Shown: in pieces, positions 51,093 to 61,283 of the stretch
Layout of the letters: each line of letters opens with the position of its first letter
Position numbering within the stretch: the stretch's first letter is position 1
Assembly: GCA_009746045.1 (NCBI GenBank)
Contig: RPFO01001989.1
Span: 1 to 64,000 of the forward strand
Direction: 5' to 3'
Origin: Mesostigma viride
Lineage: Eukaryota; Streptophyta; Mesostigmatophyceae; Mesostigmatales; Mesostigmataceae
DNA: 64,000 bases
The notes under the pieces: model-generated
Databases searched by the model: none
What the model saw: the letters and a program-made list of their open reading frames with translations, nothing else
Told to the model about the DNA's origin: nothing
Program-made: the position numbers and the translations under genes

Positions 51093-52439
51093 ATGGCGCA
51101 CAAACGCGCCTCGACGCAACGCAGCCTGGCGGCTGCGCTCGGCAATGAAAATTCTGCAGCTCAGGCTGCAGCTTCGCCTTCAGGTCCGGCAGGCGGCGAT
51201 GACACTAGTCGTGCACTGGTGGTCGTCCAGCAACCCCCCGGGCTTAACGCCTCGCCATCTGCATCGCCTGACCCCAAGCGCACCCGCCCAGCCGACGACA
51301 CAGGAGGGTCTTCACGCCCAGAACCGAGCTTTCGGCCCCGGCCTTTCAAGGTCGCAGATTACGACTGGGCCACCATTTCTCCGACCGATGCTCTGCGCTG
51401 CATCTTCTTCGGGGATTACGCTTCGCTTTACGACCTGTGCCTCCATTTCCACTCCATCAATCGCCTCCTCGCCCCGGACGGCAGCCGCTGGGCCAACATC
51501 TACGGGCTGTCCGGCTGCGTCCGCCCCCATCTCCAGCACGCCATCCTCAACTCCCTTCTCCAGCGCTCTGACGGCGAGATCTGGGCTCCACCCCTTTCCG
51601 TCCCCACCCTCCGCTCCATCCTCACGGAAGCCTTTCAGCAGCACGTGACCCCCCTTGCTGCCGACATAGCAGCAATCGGCGGCACGCTGACTGCTGAACT
51701 TCCTCACATTTCCACCGCCGCCGCCTCCACCTCCACGGCCATTTCCGCCTCCACTGCCGACATCAAAGCCCAGCTCCTCGACCTCGACCAACGCCTTCAA
51801 GCCACCGCCAACGCCCTTGAGAGCTTGCATGACACCGCCGGCCTCACCGCCCAGGCGGTGAAGGACATCGCCGCCCAGCCGGCGCCTGCTGGCTCGGCCG
51901 GCGATGCTCCCTCCACCTGGGCGGACTTGCTTAAGCAGCACACCACCTCCACCACCTCCACCATCTCGGCACAACTCAAGCAACAAGCCCTCGACCTTCG
52001 CGAGGAAGCCGACATCGCCCGGCGCAGCCACAATGTCATCGTCAAGCACTTCGACCAGCAGGCAGGTGAGACCTCCACGAGCCTTCTTGAGGCATTTAAG
52101 CGCGCCATTCTTGCCCCCATGTTACTCACTGGTGAGCTGGACATGTCGGCTGTCCGCCTCCCCCGCGCGCGGGGGAAGGCTGGCCCGGCCCCCGTGCTCC
52201 TCACCTTTAAGTACATGGCGGACAAGCTGGCGTTCCTTAAATGCCGCAAGAAGCTCTCGGAGACTCGCTTCACGCTGGACGACGACTTGACCCTGGCCCA
52301 GCAACAACGGCGACGCGAGCTATGGCCGGCCTACCTTCAGCTCCGGCAGAGCGCAAGGGGGAAGCCGGTATACTGGAGGGGGGCGGTCATCCACGTTGAC
52401 CACAAGCCCTGGCAGCCCCCTCCTGCCACCTCAGACTAG
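51093..52439 (+). CDS. Intact ORF1-like protein of a non-LTR element
   Basis: This 448-residue protein is probably an RNA-binding chaperone that coats element RNA. Residues 1-75 are Ser/Ala/Pro-rich and disordered (STQRSLAAALGNEN at 8-21). Residues about 85-190 form a folded part (ALRCIFFGDYASLYDLCLHF). Residues 205-330 are long Ala/Thr/Leu heptads, e.g. TADIKAQLLDLDQRLQATAN, predicting a coiled coil for oligomerisation. Residues about 345-440 match the layout of LINE ORF1 C-terminal domains: RARGKAGPAPVLLTFKYM, a helix, LDDDLTLAQQQRRRELWP, then KPVYWRGAVIHVDHKPW. No zinc knuckle and no polymerase motif occur. Four other copies in the window are broken, which makes this the reference. Family assignment rests on domain order and C-terminal pattern. 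Confidence 0.72.
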   Translation: MAHKRASTQRSLAAALGNENSAAQAAASPSGPAGGDDTSRALVVVQQPPGLNASPSASPDPKRTRPADDTGGSSRPEPSFRPRPFKVADYDWATISPTDALRCIFFGDYASLYDLCLHFHSINRLLAPDGSRWANIYGLSGCVRPHLQHAILNSLLQRSDGEIWAPPLSVPTLRSILTEAFQQHVTPLAADIAAIGGTLTAELPHISTAAASTSTAISASTADIKAQLLDLDQRLQATANALESLHDTAGLTAQAVKDIAAQPAPAGSAGDAPSTWADLLKQHTTSTTSTISAQLKQQALDLREEADIARRSHNVIVKHFDQQAGETSTSLLEAFKRAILAPMLLTGELDMSAVRLPRARGKAGPAPVLLTFKYMADKLAFLKCRKKLSETRFTLDDDLTLAQQQRRRELWPAYLQLRQSARGKPVYWRGAVIHVDHKPWQPPPATSD

Positions 52440-52838
52440 GAATATATATACCAGTAGTGTAGATTAGTAAGGCTTAGCCTAGCATGTGGCCCACGCGCAT
52501 GTGCGCCCATAATGGCCCCCATGGATGATGCCTTCAACATTTAGCCATGCTTTGTCTATAATGGGACCCCCATGGATGTTGCATTAAGAACTTAGCCATG
52601 CTATGCCATGCAGAGAGATGCTCTCTGTCGAGAAGCCATGCCCTAGCCCTTGCATAGCCATGATGATCTTCCTCCCCCGTGCCAGGATCCCCTTAGCTGG
52701 GTTGAACCTGAGACAGCATGGTGGTGCCGGTGCCCTTGCGGCACCTAGAGCAAGTGTTGCTTACATTCCCACCCTTGCATGAAGTAGCCTAGGATGTATT
52801 TAAAGCCATATGCCCCTTCTCAGGGATATGTGCTACAT

Positions 52839-52852
52839 TGACTCCCAACGGA
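52839..52852 (+). promoter_or_regulatory. 3' hairpin with CAAC loop
   Basis: ACTCC-CAAC-GGAGT, 25 bases before the (TTAA)n tail. Hairpins with the same loop occur near the 3' ends of the other ORF1-only copies and of the RT-bearing LINEs, so it is a candidate recognition site for reverse transcriptase. Confidence 0.6.
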
Positions 52853-52899
52853 GTGATGTTGATAATTAATTAATTAATGCCCTATAACCATGCACCAGC

Positions 52900-53643
52900 T
52901 TAGACAGCTTGCTGAGATGGGTCCATCAGAGACTGAAGAACCTTGTATTGCACTGCTGCCTTCTGCACTAGCTTGGTCAAAGCATCAGCAGGATTGTCAA
53001 CCCCAGGGATATGCTCAATATTGGCCAAGGAGGACAACTCCTTAAGAAGGAGATAGTCCAAGTCCCTACTTCTGGCCATCTGCCTGTGCACAAACTGCAC
53101 CATCCCCATGGAGTCTGTTTTTAGAAGAGTGGTAACCTGAAGTGGCCAAGGAGTGTTAGAAGTCATCTGATGAAGCAACTCCTTCAGATAAAGGCTTGTG
53201 TGAATGCCTTCACAAATAGCCCTGCATTCTGCCACATCACTGCTGACAGCCACCCGTTTGTGCAGGCGACTAAACCAGCTCACCAAACTCCCCAGGCCTT
53301 CCTGTCTGAGCACAAAGAGCCCTGCAGCCCTGCCCCTGACCTTGGAGACCTGCCTGCTGTCCATTGAGCTATCCACATACAGCTCCATGCAAATGGGTTG
53401 TGATAAATCCACTGCAGACAACAGAATGCCAGATGAAGCCCTGACCTGATCAGCCACCTTGGCAGACCCTAGCTCCACCAGCATGTCATCAGGCAACCTG
53501 GCTATGACCATAAGGTCTGGCCTGGAAATGCCTGCCACCCAAGCAACCATGCCCCTCACCATGGGACACAGTGCCTGTGTGATGACTGGAGGAAGCTTGC
53601 TAATGAGGGTCTCTTGATAATCATTGCCCCCCACCAGCAGCAT
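52900..53643 (-). CDS. RNase H domain of the LTR retrotransposon (Copia-like)
   Basis: This 247-residue frame is the C-terminal end of pol. Residues about 85-95 give CMELYVDSSMDS, the first catalytic Asp of retroviral-type RNase H. SSDVAECRAICEGIHTSLYL holds the Glu. LLKTDSMGMVQFVH holds the second Asp, followed by RDLDYLLLKELSS and IEHIPGVDNPADALTKLVQ. The last matches the ADxLTK motif that ends Copia polyproteins. It ends at 52900 just outside the ORF1-only insertion. It is separated from the RT part by a frame change near 53640, next to a run of six C. Confidence 0.78.
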   Translation of the reverse strand: MLLVGGNDYQETLISKLPPVITQALCPMVRGMVAWVAGISRPDLMVIARLPDDMLVELGSAKVADQVRASSGILLSAVDLSQPICMELYVDSSMDSRQVSKVRGRAAGLFVLRQEGLGSLVSWFSRLHKRVAVSSDVAECRAICEGIHTSLYLKELLHQMTSNTPWPLQVTTLLKTDSMGMVQFVHRQMARSRDLDYLLLKELSSLANIEHIPGVDNPADALTKLVQKAAVQYKVLQSLMDPSQQAV

Positions 53644-54727
53644 ACGCCACTCCCCCCCTTCTTCACCAGTGTGGCCTCCATGCCCACAAACAGGAGAGGC
53701 TCATTCTCCACCTGCCATTGCTCCCTACCCAGAGGAAACTTGGACTTAATGATGGAGATCAGCTCCTTAAGCCACGACGTGGGAGCTATCAGATGTAGGT
53801 CATCCCCGTGCAGCGAAGCATACACTGGCAGGCCTTCCCATTGCCCCAGAAACAGACAGGGGTCTACAGGAGAGACCTTCAAGTTGCAATGCTCCTTCAG
53901 GAAACGGTTGAGAGTCTCCCTCCAGATTATTGGACTTGACCTCAGGCCCTCCAGGCCCTTGAGGATTTTAAGGAACTCGTGTGAATGTCCCTTTTCCATA
54001 CAGCAGGCACCCTGACATAGAAAGGCGTCTTGCCCTCCCACTTTTCCTGTGCCACATCTGCATCACCCTCCAGAAATGCCCTCTTGAAGTCTACCACCAC
54101 TGAGCCATAGTCCAAGCCCTTGTTGAGAAGGCCTAGAAATACACACAGCAGCAGCCTCCAAGTATCATGCAACATGCCAGGGGTATACAACTCCTCAGCA
54201 GTGCACTCACCAGTACCCTTGAACTCATTCAGCACTGGCCTGACATGTGGTACCTTGACCCCGTCCACCTCCTTCATCTTGATGACAAACTTGAGCTTGA
54301 GTAGACGTCGTGCAGGAGGCAGGTCATTGACAGGTTCCACGCATTTCTTGGAGATCCAGTCCTCCCCAGATTTAATCAGACCCAGTGTGACCTGGGGACA
54401 CATAATGGGAGAGGACATGAGCTTCACCAGGCCTTGGTAGTTGATAGGGCTGTGTCCAGCAAGTGAGTGAGGACCAATGCCCAAACTGCTTGGATGACTA
54501 GCAGCTGGCAATATGAGGTCATCAACCAAGGGCTCCTGCCCCTGGCACACTTGCACACGCTTAACCGACCTGGTTACTGCACGTGATAGGTGAGTGGTCC
54601 TGAAATTAATCAGTGGGACCTGACCAGCCCCTTCCTTAGTCAGGAGAGAGGACGTGATCACTACCCATCCTGGCATAGGAAATTCTGCCCCAGAAGAGCA
54701 GGTCCTTGATAGCCCTCCAAGACACAA
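53556..54727 (-). pseudogene. Reverse transcriptase domain of the LTR retrotransposon, frameshifted
   Basis: Two frames make a Copia-type RT. LLKLKFVIKMKEVDGVKVPH and VRPVLNEFKGTGE correspond to the first motifs. YGSVVVDFKRAFLEGDADV carries the first catalytic Asp. ILKGLEGLRSSPIIWRETL follows in the next frame. ASLHGDDLHLIAP takes the place of the YVDD box, with both Asp kept but HGDD in place of YVDD. Frame changes lie near 54690 (after the protease) and near 54010. It may be inactive, or one of the shifts may be programmed. Confidence 0.72.
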
Positions 54728-56295
54728 AATGCAGTGTCCTGTCCAAGGATAGGAATAGATACCTCACCCAGTACCTTCACGTGTACCCCGCCACTGAAGT
54801 CAGACACAAACTGATAGCTGGGTTCAGTCATGCTGTACCCTGCTGCAGCTCTGGTCCCAATGATGGAAACCTGAGAATTAGTGTCTACCTCTAAGGCAGT
54901 GTCCAGCCCCAGATTGCCATGCCACCTGAGCTTGGCTACCTTGGGCTGCTTCTTGGCTCTTTGTAGAGCCCCAATCAATCCAGCCAAACTTGTCCCCCTG
55001 GGCTTGGTTAGTGCCTTGGGCTTGACAGTTGACTCCCCAGCTGTTGACCTTGCAGCCTGTTCAACAAGTACCTCTGCAACCTGGCCAGGGCTGACAGATT
55101 CCCCTGCAACAGATGTGGTCGTTGCGTCAGTGATGTCACTTGGGACCTGAAAATCCTGCAGATCCTGTGAGCCTTGTGCCTGACTGCCCTCATTCATCAG
55201 GTTAGGCTTGACATATGACCAACTCAGCCGGTGTACATGCTTTGGTTCGTCCTCCATGCTGACCAAGCATGCGTGGCTAGCTTCATCAACCTGGGTAACC
55301 ACCCCAGGACTCCAGCTACCACGTTTGCCATAAAGGCTAGGTTCCTTCCAAGCTAGGACCTTCTGACCCACTTGTGGCTCCAGCATCTTCCAACCCCGGT
55401 CCTTCTCCCTCAGCTTGGCAAAGGTGACATGTGCAGCATGTTTCCAGCCCTCCAGCACATGTGGTGGGCACAGGCCATGATATAGACCCATTGGGCTGAC
55501 AGCAACTCCATCATAGTAGAAGTTAACCCTGCTGTTCAGCTGCTGCTCCACGTTCCTCAGCCATGCACTCCTGACAAGTGCAGGTGCAGACAAGGGTACC
55601 CAGTCTTCAGAGATGATCAATTTCTTGACCTCCTGGATTGCCCTCTCGATAGCACCCTGCTGCCCATGAGCCTCCCTAGGTGTAACCAGCAACTCAGGAA
55701 GGGTAGGATCACCCTTGAGATGCTGAAACTGCATGTCCACCTGGATCCTTGTGGTAGGAAACTTGGCTCTTACATTCTGCAGGGCAGCCAGCAAGTACCT
55801 GTTCTTCATAGAAGGTAAATGCTCCAGCACCTTGTATTTTGTGTACCTGTCCACGCACACCAACAGTTGCATGCCCCTGATGTGTTGGATATCACACTGC
55901 AGATCACCAATGCTCTGAGGTAGAGCTTTGGCATGTGATTTCCTGGGCTTGTTGGAGGACAACTGGCACTTACACCGTGAGGCAGCTTGCTGACACGCCT
56001 TGAGAAGGGGTGCCCTGCCCATTCGGAAGGCAAAGTTGTTTGACAGAGAAGTGGCATGCCCAAACATGTTGTGGATTCGGGCACCCAACTCCTGGTACAC
56101 AGAGGAAGCAGTCCCTGGCACAGTCAGGACTGTGCTGTCAGGTTGTCCAGCATCACCATGCTGACTTCCATCCTGTTCTGACTCAGAGCCTGAGTCACCC
56201 TGCTCATGCCCAACACCTGGACCGCCAGCAGGGACCACATGCATACCACCAGAGGCCTTCACACCCCTCTGTGGTTGTACATTGGTTTCTCTCAA
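54661..56295 (-). CDS. Integrase followed by aspartic protease of the LTR retrotransposon
   Basis: This is one 544-residue frame. Residues about 70-125 form an HHCC-like zinc region (IHNMFGHATSLSNNFAFRMG, then ASRCKC). The DDE integrase core follows: LQCDIQHIRGMQLLVCVDRY, TTRIQVDMQFQHL and GQQGAIERAIQEVKKLI give the two Asp and the Glu. A further KVLAWKEPSLYGKRGSWSPG lies in the C-terminal DNA-binding part. Residues about 455-544 look like a retropepsin: LDTALEVDTNSQVSIIG carries Asp-Thr but Asn in the Gly place, and ALLGQNFL is the flap-distal motif. The protease thus stands after the integrase, directly before RT, an unusual order. Confidence 0.75.
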   Translation of the reverse strand: MRETNVQPQRGVKASGGMHVVPAGGPGVGHEQGDSGSESEQDGSQHGDAGQPDSTVLTVPGTASSVYQELGARIHNMFGHATSLSNNFAFRMGRAPLLKACQQAASRCKCQLSSNKPRKSHAKALPQSIGDLQCDIQHIRGMQLLVCVDRYTKYKVLEHLPSMKNRYLLAALQNVRAKFPTTRIQVDMQFQHLKGDPTLPELLVTPREAHGQQGAIERAIQEVKKLIISEDWVPLSAPALVRSAWLRNVEQQLNSRVNFYYDGVAVSPMGLYHGLCPPHVLEGWKHAAHVTFAKLREKDRGWKMLEPQVGQKVLAWKEPSLYGKRGSWSPGVVTQVDEASHACLVSMEDEPKHVHRLSWSYVKPNLMNEGSQAQGSQDLQDFQVPSDITDATTTSVAGESVSPGQVAEVLVEQAARSTAGESTVKPKALTKPRGTSLAGLIGALQRAKKQPKVAKLRWHGNLGLDTALEVDTNSQVSIIGTRAAAGYSMTEPSYQFVSDFSGGVHVKVLGEVSIPILGQDTAFCVLEGYQGPALLGQNFLCQDG

Positions 56296-56496
56296 AATGA
56301 GAGGTCCACCCTCGTGCCTGGAGCACGAGGATGCATGGGGTCAGACATTCTTACAGCTGCACCAGCTGTCAAGGACGTCTTCATAGGAACCTGTACCTCT
56401 CCAGGTGACCTGGGGCCATCCTGAACCTGGAGATCACCCTCTTGTTGCCCAGATATAAAATCTGCATTGGAGCACCTGGCCTCCCCCCTGAGTGAA
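56296..56496 (-). other. Spacer between gag and integrase
   Basis: About 200 bases on this side of the piggyBac-like insertion, plus 26 on the other. It contains no protease-like segment in any frame, so a protease between gag and integrase is excluded unless it was deleted. Confidence 0.55.
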
Positions 56497-56500
56497 TTAA

Positions 56501-59500
56501 CCCCTAAATGGTCTGAGATCCTGCCGATAAATCGGCTGGATCTTCACAATTTTGCAAACCAGATGCCATCCAACCTACCCATATCCAATGGCTGTCCTTG
56601 GGGGGCAAGCATGTCCATGAGTTGCCCTTCGGGTTGGTATATCACAACCTCACATATATGCAGGGTAGGCCATATATAACTGCCGTCAAAGTCAGGGGGG
56701 TCAAGACGCGCGTTTTCATTTTTGGTAGAATGTGCATTTTGAATTATGTTATAAGACCTAGGCACCTACCACTTCAGGGATGATAAACAACTAGTTGCTG
56801 AACAGTTTGAGCCATTGGGGTCATCATTTGGGTGGGTATACCAGCAGTTACACCCAGTACAGCCCATAGGGGTACCGTTGGTAAAAAGCAACCAAGGGGG
56901 TAAGGGTGGGCATACTACCTACTAATATGGCCATCAACCATGCCAAACAATTGTTAATCATCCCACGGTCCTAAATTTAGGACTTTGTCCTAAATCGTCC
57001 TAGTGGTCACTATAACCGAGGTACCGGGGGGGGGGGTCACTATATGGACCGTACCCCATGTGGACCGTACCCGGCATGATGTACCCGACCCGTGGTACCG
57101 GCACATGGTACCCGGATTCCGTACCCGGGTACCGGGTATAATGGCGGGAAAGTAGGTACCTCGACCAAAAATATAACCGATTTTGGAGCGAAAAAGTGGG
57201 TGCGGGAATGAAGTGAGGTGGATATGGCGACCTGACAATCGTGGCCGGCGTTTTCACGTGCGTTTATCATTTCGGGCGCCCAGTAGCAAAAACGAAAGGT
57301 TGTTAGTTATGCTTAAAGGCTGTGAATATTTTCTGCGCAAGTTTTTATGTGTAGCGCTGTATCACAGCGGCACAACACAAATGGGTCGCAGATCGCCTGC
57401 TCGCGGAGGGTCGATTTTGGCACAAACATGTTAGTGTATTAGCAATGGTGGTGCGAATCAAGCCAGGAAATTTTTGTGGACGATTTTTATTATAGTCTGG
57501 AGTTTAGAAACGGAGTATTTGACATGGGAGCGCCTGGGCCGTGATATTCTTGCCCGATTTCCATTGTCGACCATGTTTTAGGGACGTTCAGGCTGGGCAG
57601 CGAGCGCACCTTATAGGTCTTCACTTTCGGCATTTCTTGGACCTAGAACGCAGCACAAGCGTGGTTTATATCATTTTCGAACCGGTTGGCCAGCTTTGGT
57701 GCGCTCAGCTCTCGGAAAGCTGACCTGCCTGCGGATTTCAGCGACTTTTTTGCAACCATCTGGAATGAGGCGACGTAAGTAGCAGGTAAGTGCCGGGTTG
57801 TCCTAGATCATGAGTGTAACTGGCAACGCTGTCGTGGTGTTTTGAGTCAGCCAGCTATGCCTAAAAAGAGGGGACGCTCTCTGTGCACATAACTGTCACA
57901 CATAGTTGGTTTACGTCATACAATTTTTTACGTCTCTATCTTCGTCGTCCGCTGCAGCTAAAACACACATGCGTAAGAGCAGTTTTACTCATGTGTTAGT
58001 TATAAACCATGGTCCTATGGCCTGCAGTCGTTCAGGGTGTTCTCAGACAGTATATACAGTATGGTTTACGTGTTACATGCACCCTGAATTCGCTCACAAA
58101 GCGTTGCATGTTAGCACAACGTTGTTTTGTAACTTGATTTGGCTGCATTCATGTGTTAGTTGCAATGCAAATGCAATGTTTTTTCATCGCTGGGTGGTGG
58201 CCAGCATGTCCGTGATGTCAAAGAAGGTTTGGCATATGCTTAGAGAAAGTTTACCGCAAGGGGTGGGCCATGTTCAAGCCGGGCAACCTCAGCAACCATG
58301 CAACCCTATATTGCATTACCTGCACCATCTGTGACACCGTTAATCACGCGTATATATAGAGGCAGCCACAGCAGGGTATGGCCTTGTTATACGCTGCCCC
58401 GCCATCCCAAGGCCTCGTAGGGTCCCCTAGCGCTTGTAAGATGCTCAAGGGACCGTGTGGATAGCATGGTCATGCGTTGACAATAATTGGTCCTAATGGT
58501 CCTAAAACCCACATTTTGGCCAAATTCGCGCTTTGAGGTCTGGCAGGTGGCAGGGCCCATTCATGCACTATTAAATGTAATTATTTGACCCCAGGTTTTT
58601 GATAGAAACTAAAAAAGTGTGTTATCTGTCATGGGCACGAATGCCAGGGTCAAATTTTAATGTTTGCATGTATATTTTTTAATTCCACTTGGTCCTAAAT
58701 TTAGGACTTTTACTGGGAAGATGGACACAATACATTTCCCTTCCACAATGATGGGGAAACATAACTGCATCATCACACTACCCTTACATGGCACCTATGT
58801 GCAGGTGCTACCTTGTCCATGCACGTAGGTAACGTGGTACGGATACCCTACGCAAGGCATGCATTCTAGGAGGCAGCCACCAACAAACTAGTGATGTTGA
58901 GCCTATTTCAGCCTGCCCTAGCAAGGATAAACTAGGCCTAAGCTGCTATAGCTTGCCAGGTGATGGCCAGCACACCTGGTGGCACATGCTGTCTATGGGA
59001 AGCTTTTACTCACCAGTTACGTGCTTGATGATGCCACAGAGACCAGCCAACTGCCTCACACTCATGCAATATGTGTATGGGAAATGTATGACAAACATAT
59101 ATGGAGGTATTCAAACTCATACAGCCTCTAAAACTTATCACCATCACCCTGTGGCAGGTCAACTGACTGAGGTAAGCATCTAAGAAGGGTGTTTTAGAAA
59201 GGGGCCAGGCCAGGGTCAAGAAAGAGCATGAATAATGCAAAAAGAATGTGCTACACAAGCTAGAACGTATATATAAACGTCAAACATCGATAGGAAAACG
59301 ATGCTTAAGCTTTACCAGGCATGGATGGCGTTACCTTGGCCCAGGCGGTGCATGGCCGCAAAATGGCGCATTTGGGCACACCAAAGTTGTGCAGCATGGT
59401 CGCTGGATTCGGCGATTTCTGGCCACCCTTGCACGTTTACGACTAGTATGTATCATAAAAAGTTCAAAGAAACCGATATATCCTTTAAAATACGCCGGAA

Positions 59501-59973
59501 AGGTATTGCTGTCAACGTTTCTATCGTCCGGCCTGATCGCAGTTTTTTCCAGCAAGAACGCTGCCGACACCTATCAAATGGCATTCCCGCGAACCAAAAA
59601 TTGGCCTGTATGATCTTTAGGACGTATAAAATCAATATCCTAAGTTTGGTCAGAAAATTCGAACGAAAACGTAAATGCCATGCGTGGGCGCAAGCCGCCA
59701 TGGCCAGGTCGTCGTTTTCCGGAATGCACGTTGTACGTGAAAAAGTACCCTGACCCCTTGTACTTTGACCGGCCAGAACACCTCTATAACTTTGTCAGAA
59801 GTATGCAAACCCATGTACCATGCTTTAGAGTATTTTTTAAACTTTCGATCTTCTCAGCTAAACGTTTCCTAATTCTCAATAGTTTTCGCGGCATTTGGTC
59901 GCCCGAGAAGGGGCCGATGCATCGGCTGGAACTCGATTTTTGGCGGAAAATCGGCCGCAAGACCATTTAGGGG
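56501..59973. mobile_element. piggyBac-like element, 3.47 kb, carrying an inner insertion
   Basis: TTAA lies at 56497-56500 and 59974-59977, and the ends are inverted CCCCTAAATGGTCT. It is the reverse-oriented relative of 48405-50093 (for example frames with PLYFDRPEHLYNFV in both). It differs by a 1775-bp insertion at 56952-58726. No transposase is seen, so it is non-autonomous. Confidence 0.72.
56952..58726. mobile_element. Unclassified insertion inside the piggyBac-like element
   Basis: The related 1.69-kb element lacks this block. ACAAT stands on both sides (56947-56951 and 58727-58731). Near both ends there is TCCTAAATTTAGGA, itself a palindrome, and the extreme ends pair imperfectly (GTTAATCATCCCA against GTCCATCTTCCCA, 9 of 13). 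Near 57010-57145 there are many GGTACC-like words and a run of ten G. ORFs up to 142 codons are not recognised. It could be a DNA transposon; superfamily unknown. Confidence 0.55.
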
Positions 59974-60002
59974 TTAAGGTGTGTAGGGGTTGCCTCAGAC
60001 AG

Positions 60003-61120
60003 TCACTGCTCCTTGTTGTCTTCTTGCTGACTGCCCTTTGAAGGCTGGCCTGCCTGGGACTTGTTTTTGTTGTTGTTTTTGTTATTCTTGTTGCTGCCCT
60101 GGCCCTGGGTCTTCTTGAAGCTGGGACACTCCTTCTTGATATGCCCCCACCCCTTGCACAGGTAGCATTGTATCTTTGACTTGCCCTGGCCACCGCCCCC
60201 GTTGTCAGATGCGTTGCCCTGCTTGGGCTGACCACCCACCCGCCTGAACACCGACTTGGAGTGTGACCTCCCGTCAGGGTCGGGTGAATGATTGGCCTTC
60301 CGCTTGTTGTGGTTGCCCCTACGCCCTCCTTGGCTTCTGTCAGCCTCAGACGATTTGGAGCCCCCCTGGGTACGCCCACCTGCCTGGGTTGCCTTCACTG
60401 CTGGCACCCCACCCTCAAACAGCTCCTCAGCTTCAAGAGCTTGCTTGATGATGACCTTGTAGGCCTTCAGGGTGGAGTGAGGAGCACACATGACCTTGAG
60501 GGATCCACGTGTGGCCTTATCCAGCCCAGAGACCTTCAACCAGTTGGTCAGGGCTATGTTGTCTGCCACGTTGAAACCGTGGGCCCTGCCTTCCTCAACC
60601 ATTTTGCAATAGTTAAGGAAATTCTGGATGAGATCCCCTTTGACCTCCCACCCTTGATACTTGTCTTGCCAATGGATGCCGACCTTCTTGCGTTGGTCTT
60701 CCAGCAGCTCCTTCAGCTCAGCTACATACAGTGCCCAGGCCTTATTGGCCTGAAGTCTTGCACTCCCTGGTCAGGTCCTTAATCTGGTCAGTACACTTGC
60801 CAAAAGTGCTACTTCCTATCCAGATTTGATAGTAATTTGTACCATGCACCGTACAAGCTAGGGAACCCTTCCAATCCTTCCACAAACTCTTCAGCCTGCT
60901 TAGGCTTGGAGTCTGAGGTTACAGGCTGCAGCTGATTAACAATTAAAAGACCCTGTGTGGTGAGATCAAAGCCATGAACAGCTTGTGCATTATTATTATT
61001 GTGAGGAATGTTGGTAATCTCTCCGGTAACCCCCACGTCATCTACGTGAGCGGTCCCACTACCAGCACCACCATTGTTCCCACTGGCTGGGGCACCTTTG
61101 CTACGGCGCCCGTCTGCCAT
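60003..61120 (-). pseudogene. Gag protein with CCHC zinc knuckle, frameshifted
   Basis: Structural polyprotein of the LTR element. A start at 61120 opens MADGRRSKGAPASGNNGG and runs to 60809 (AEEFVEGLEGFPSLYGAWYK). Another frame carries WALYVAELKELLEDQRKKVG and the frame from 60602 continues with the capsid-like NFLNYCKMVEEGRAHGFNVA and STLKAYKVIIKQALEAEELF. The zinc knuckle is CYLCKGWGHIKKEC (C-x2-C-x4-H-x4-C) near 60170, and a Lys/Asn/Gln-rich tail ends at 60003. Breaks lie near 60815 and 60745. The order gag before integrase is clear. Confidence 0.75.
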
Positions 61121-61283
61121 TCTGCACTACAAGCTATTCAAAGAACACCTCAGCAAAGCAGCAGAAAATATGTACAAAATTTTGTCACAACTGCCGCCTG
61201 CGCCGGTGTCGCCGCCGCCCCCGCGAATTGCCGCCGAAAATTCGACAAAATGTCGACGAGCACTGGATAAAAATTTGGCTGAC

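Larger units (their letters stand above)
50960..52880 (+). mobile_element. Complete ORF1-only non-LTR element
   Basis: It has a 5' UTR of about 130 bp (shared with 18.66 and 40.87 kb), one intact ORF (51093-52439), a 400-bp 3' UTR, the CAAC-loop hairpin at 52839-52852 and a (TTAA)n tail ending near 52877. There is no reverse transcriptase or endonuclease. It lies inside the LTR element and is therefore younger than it. A target duplication is not clear to the eye. Confidence 0.78.

Noticed and set aside
57906..58334. 142-codon plus-strand frame as a transposase
   Set aside because: No DDE/DDD pattern, zinc finger or helix-turn-helix can be seen.
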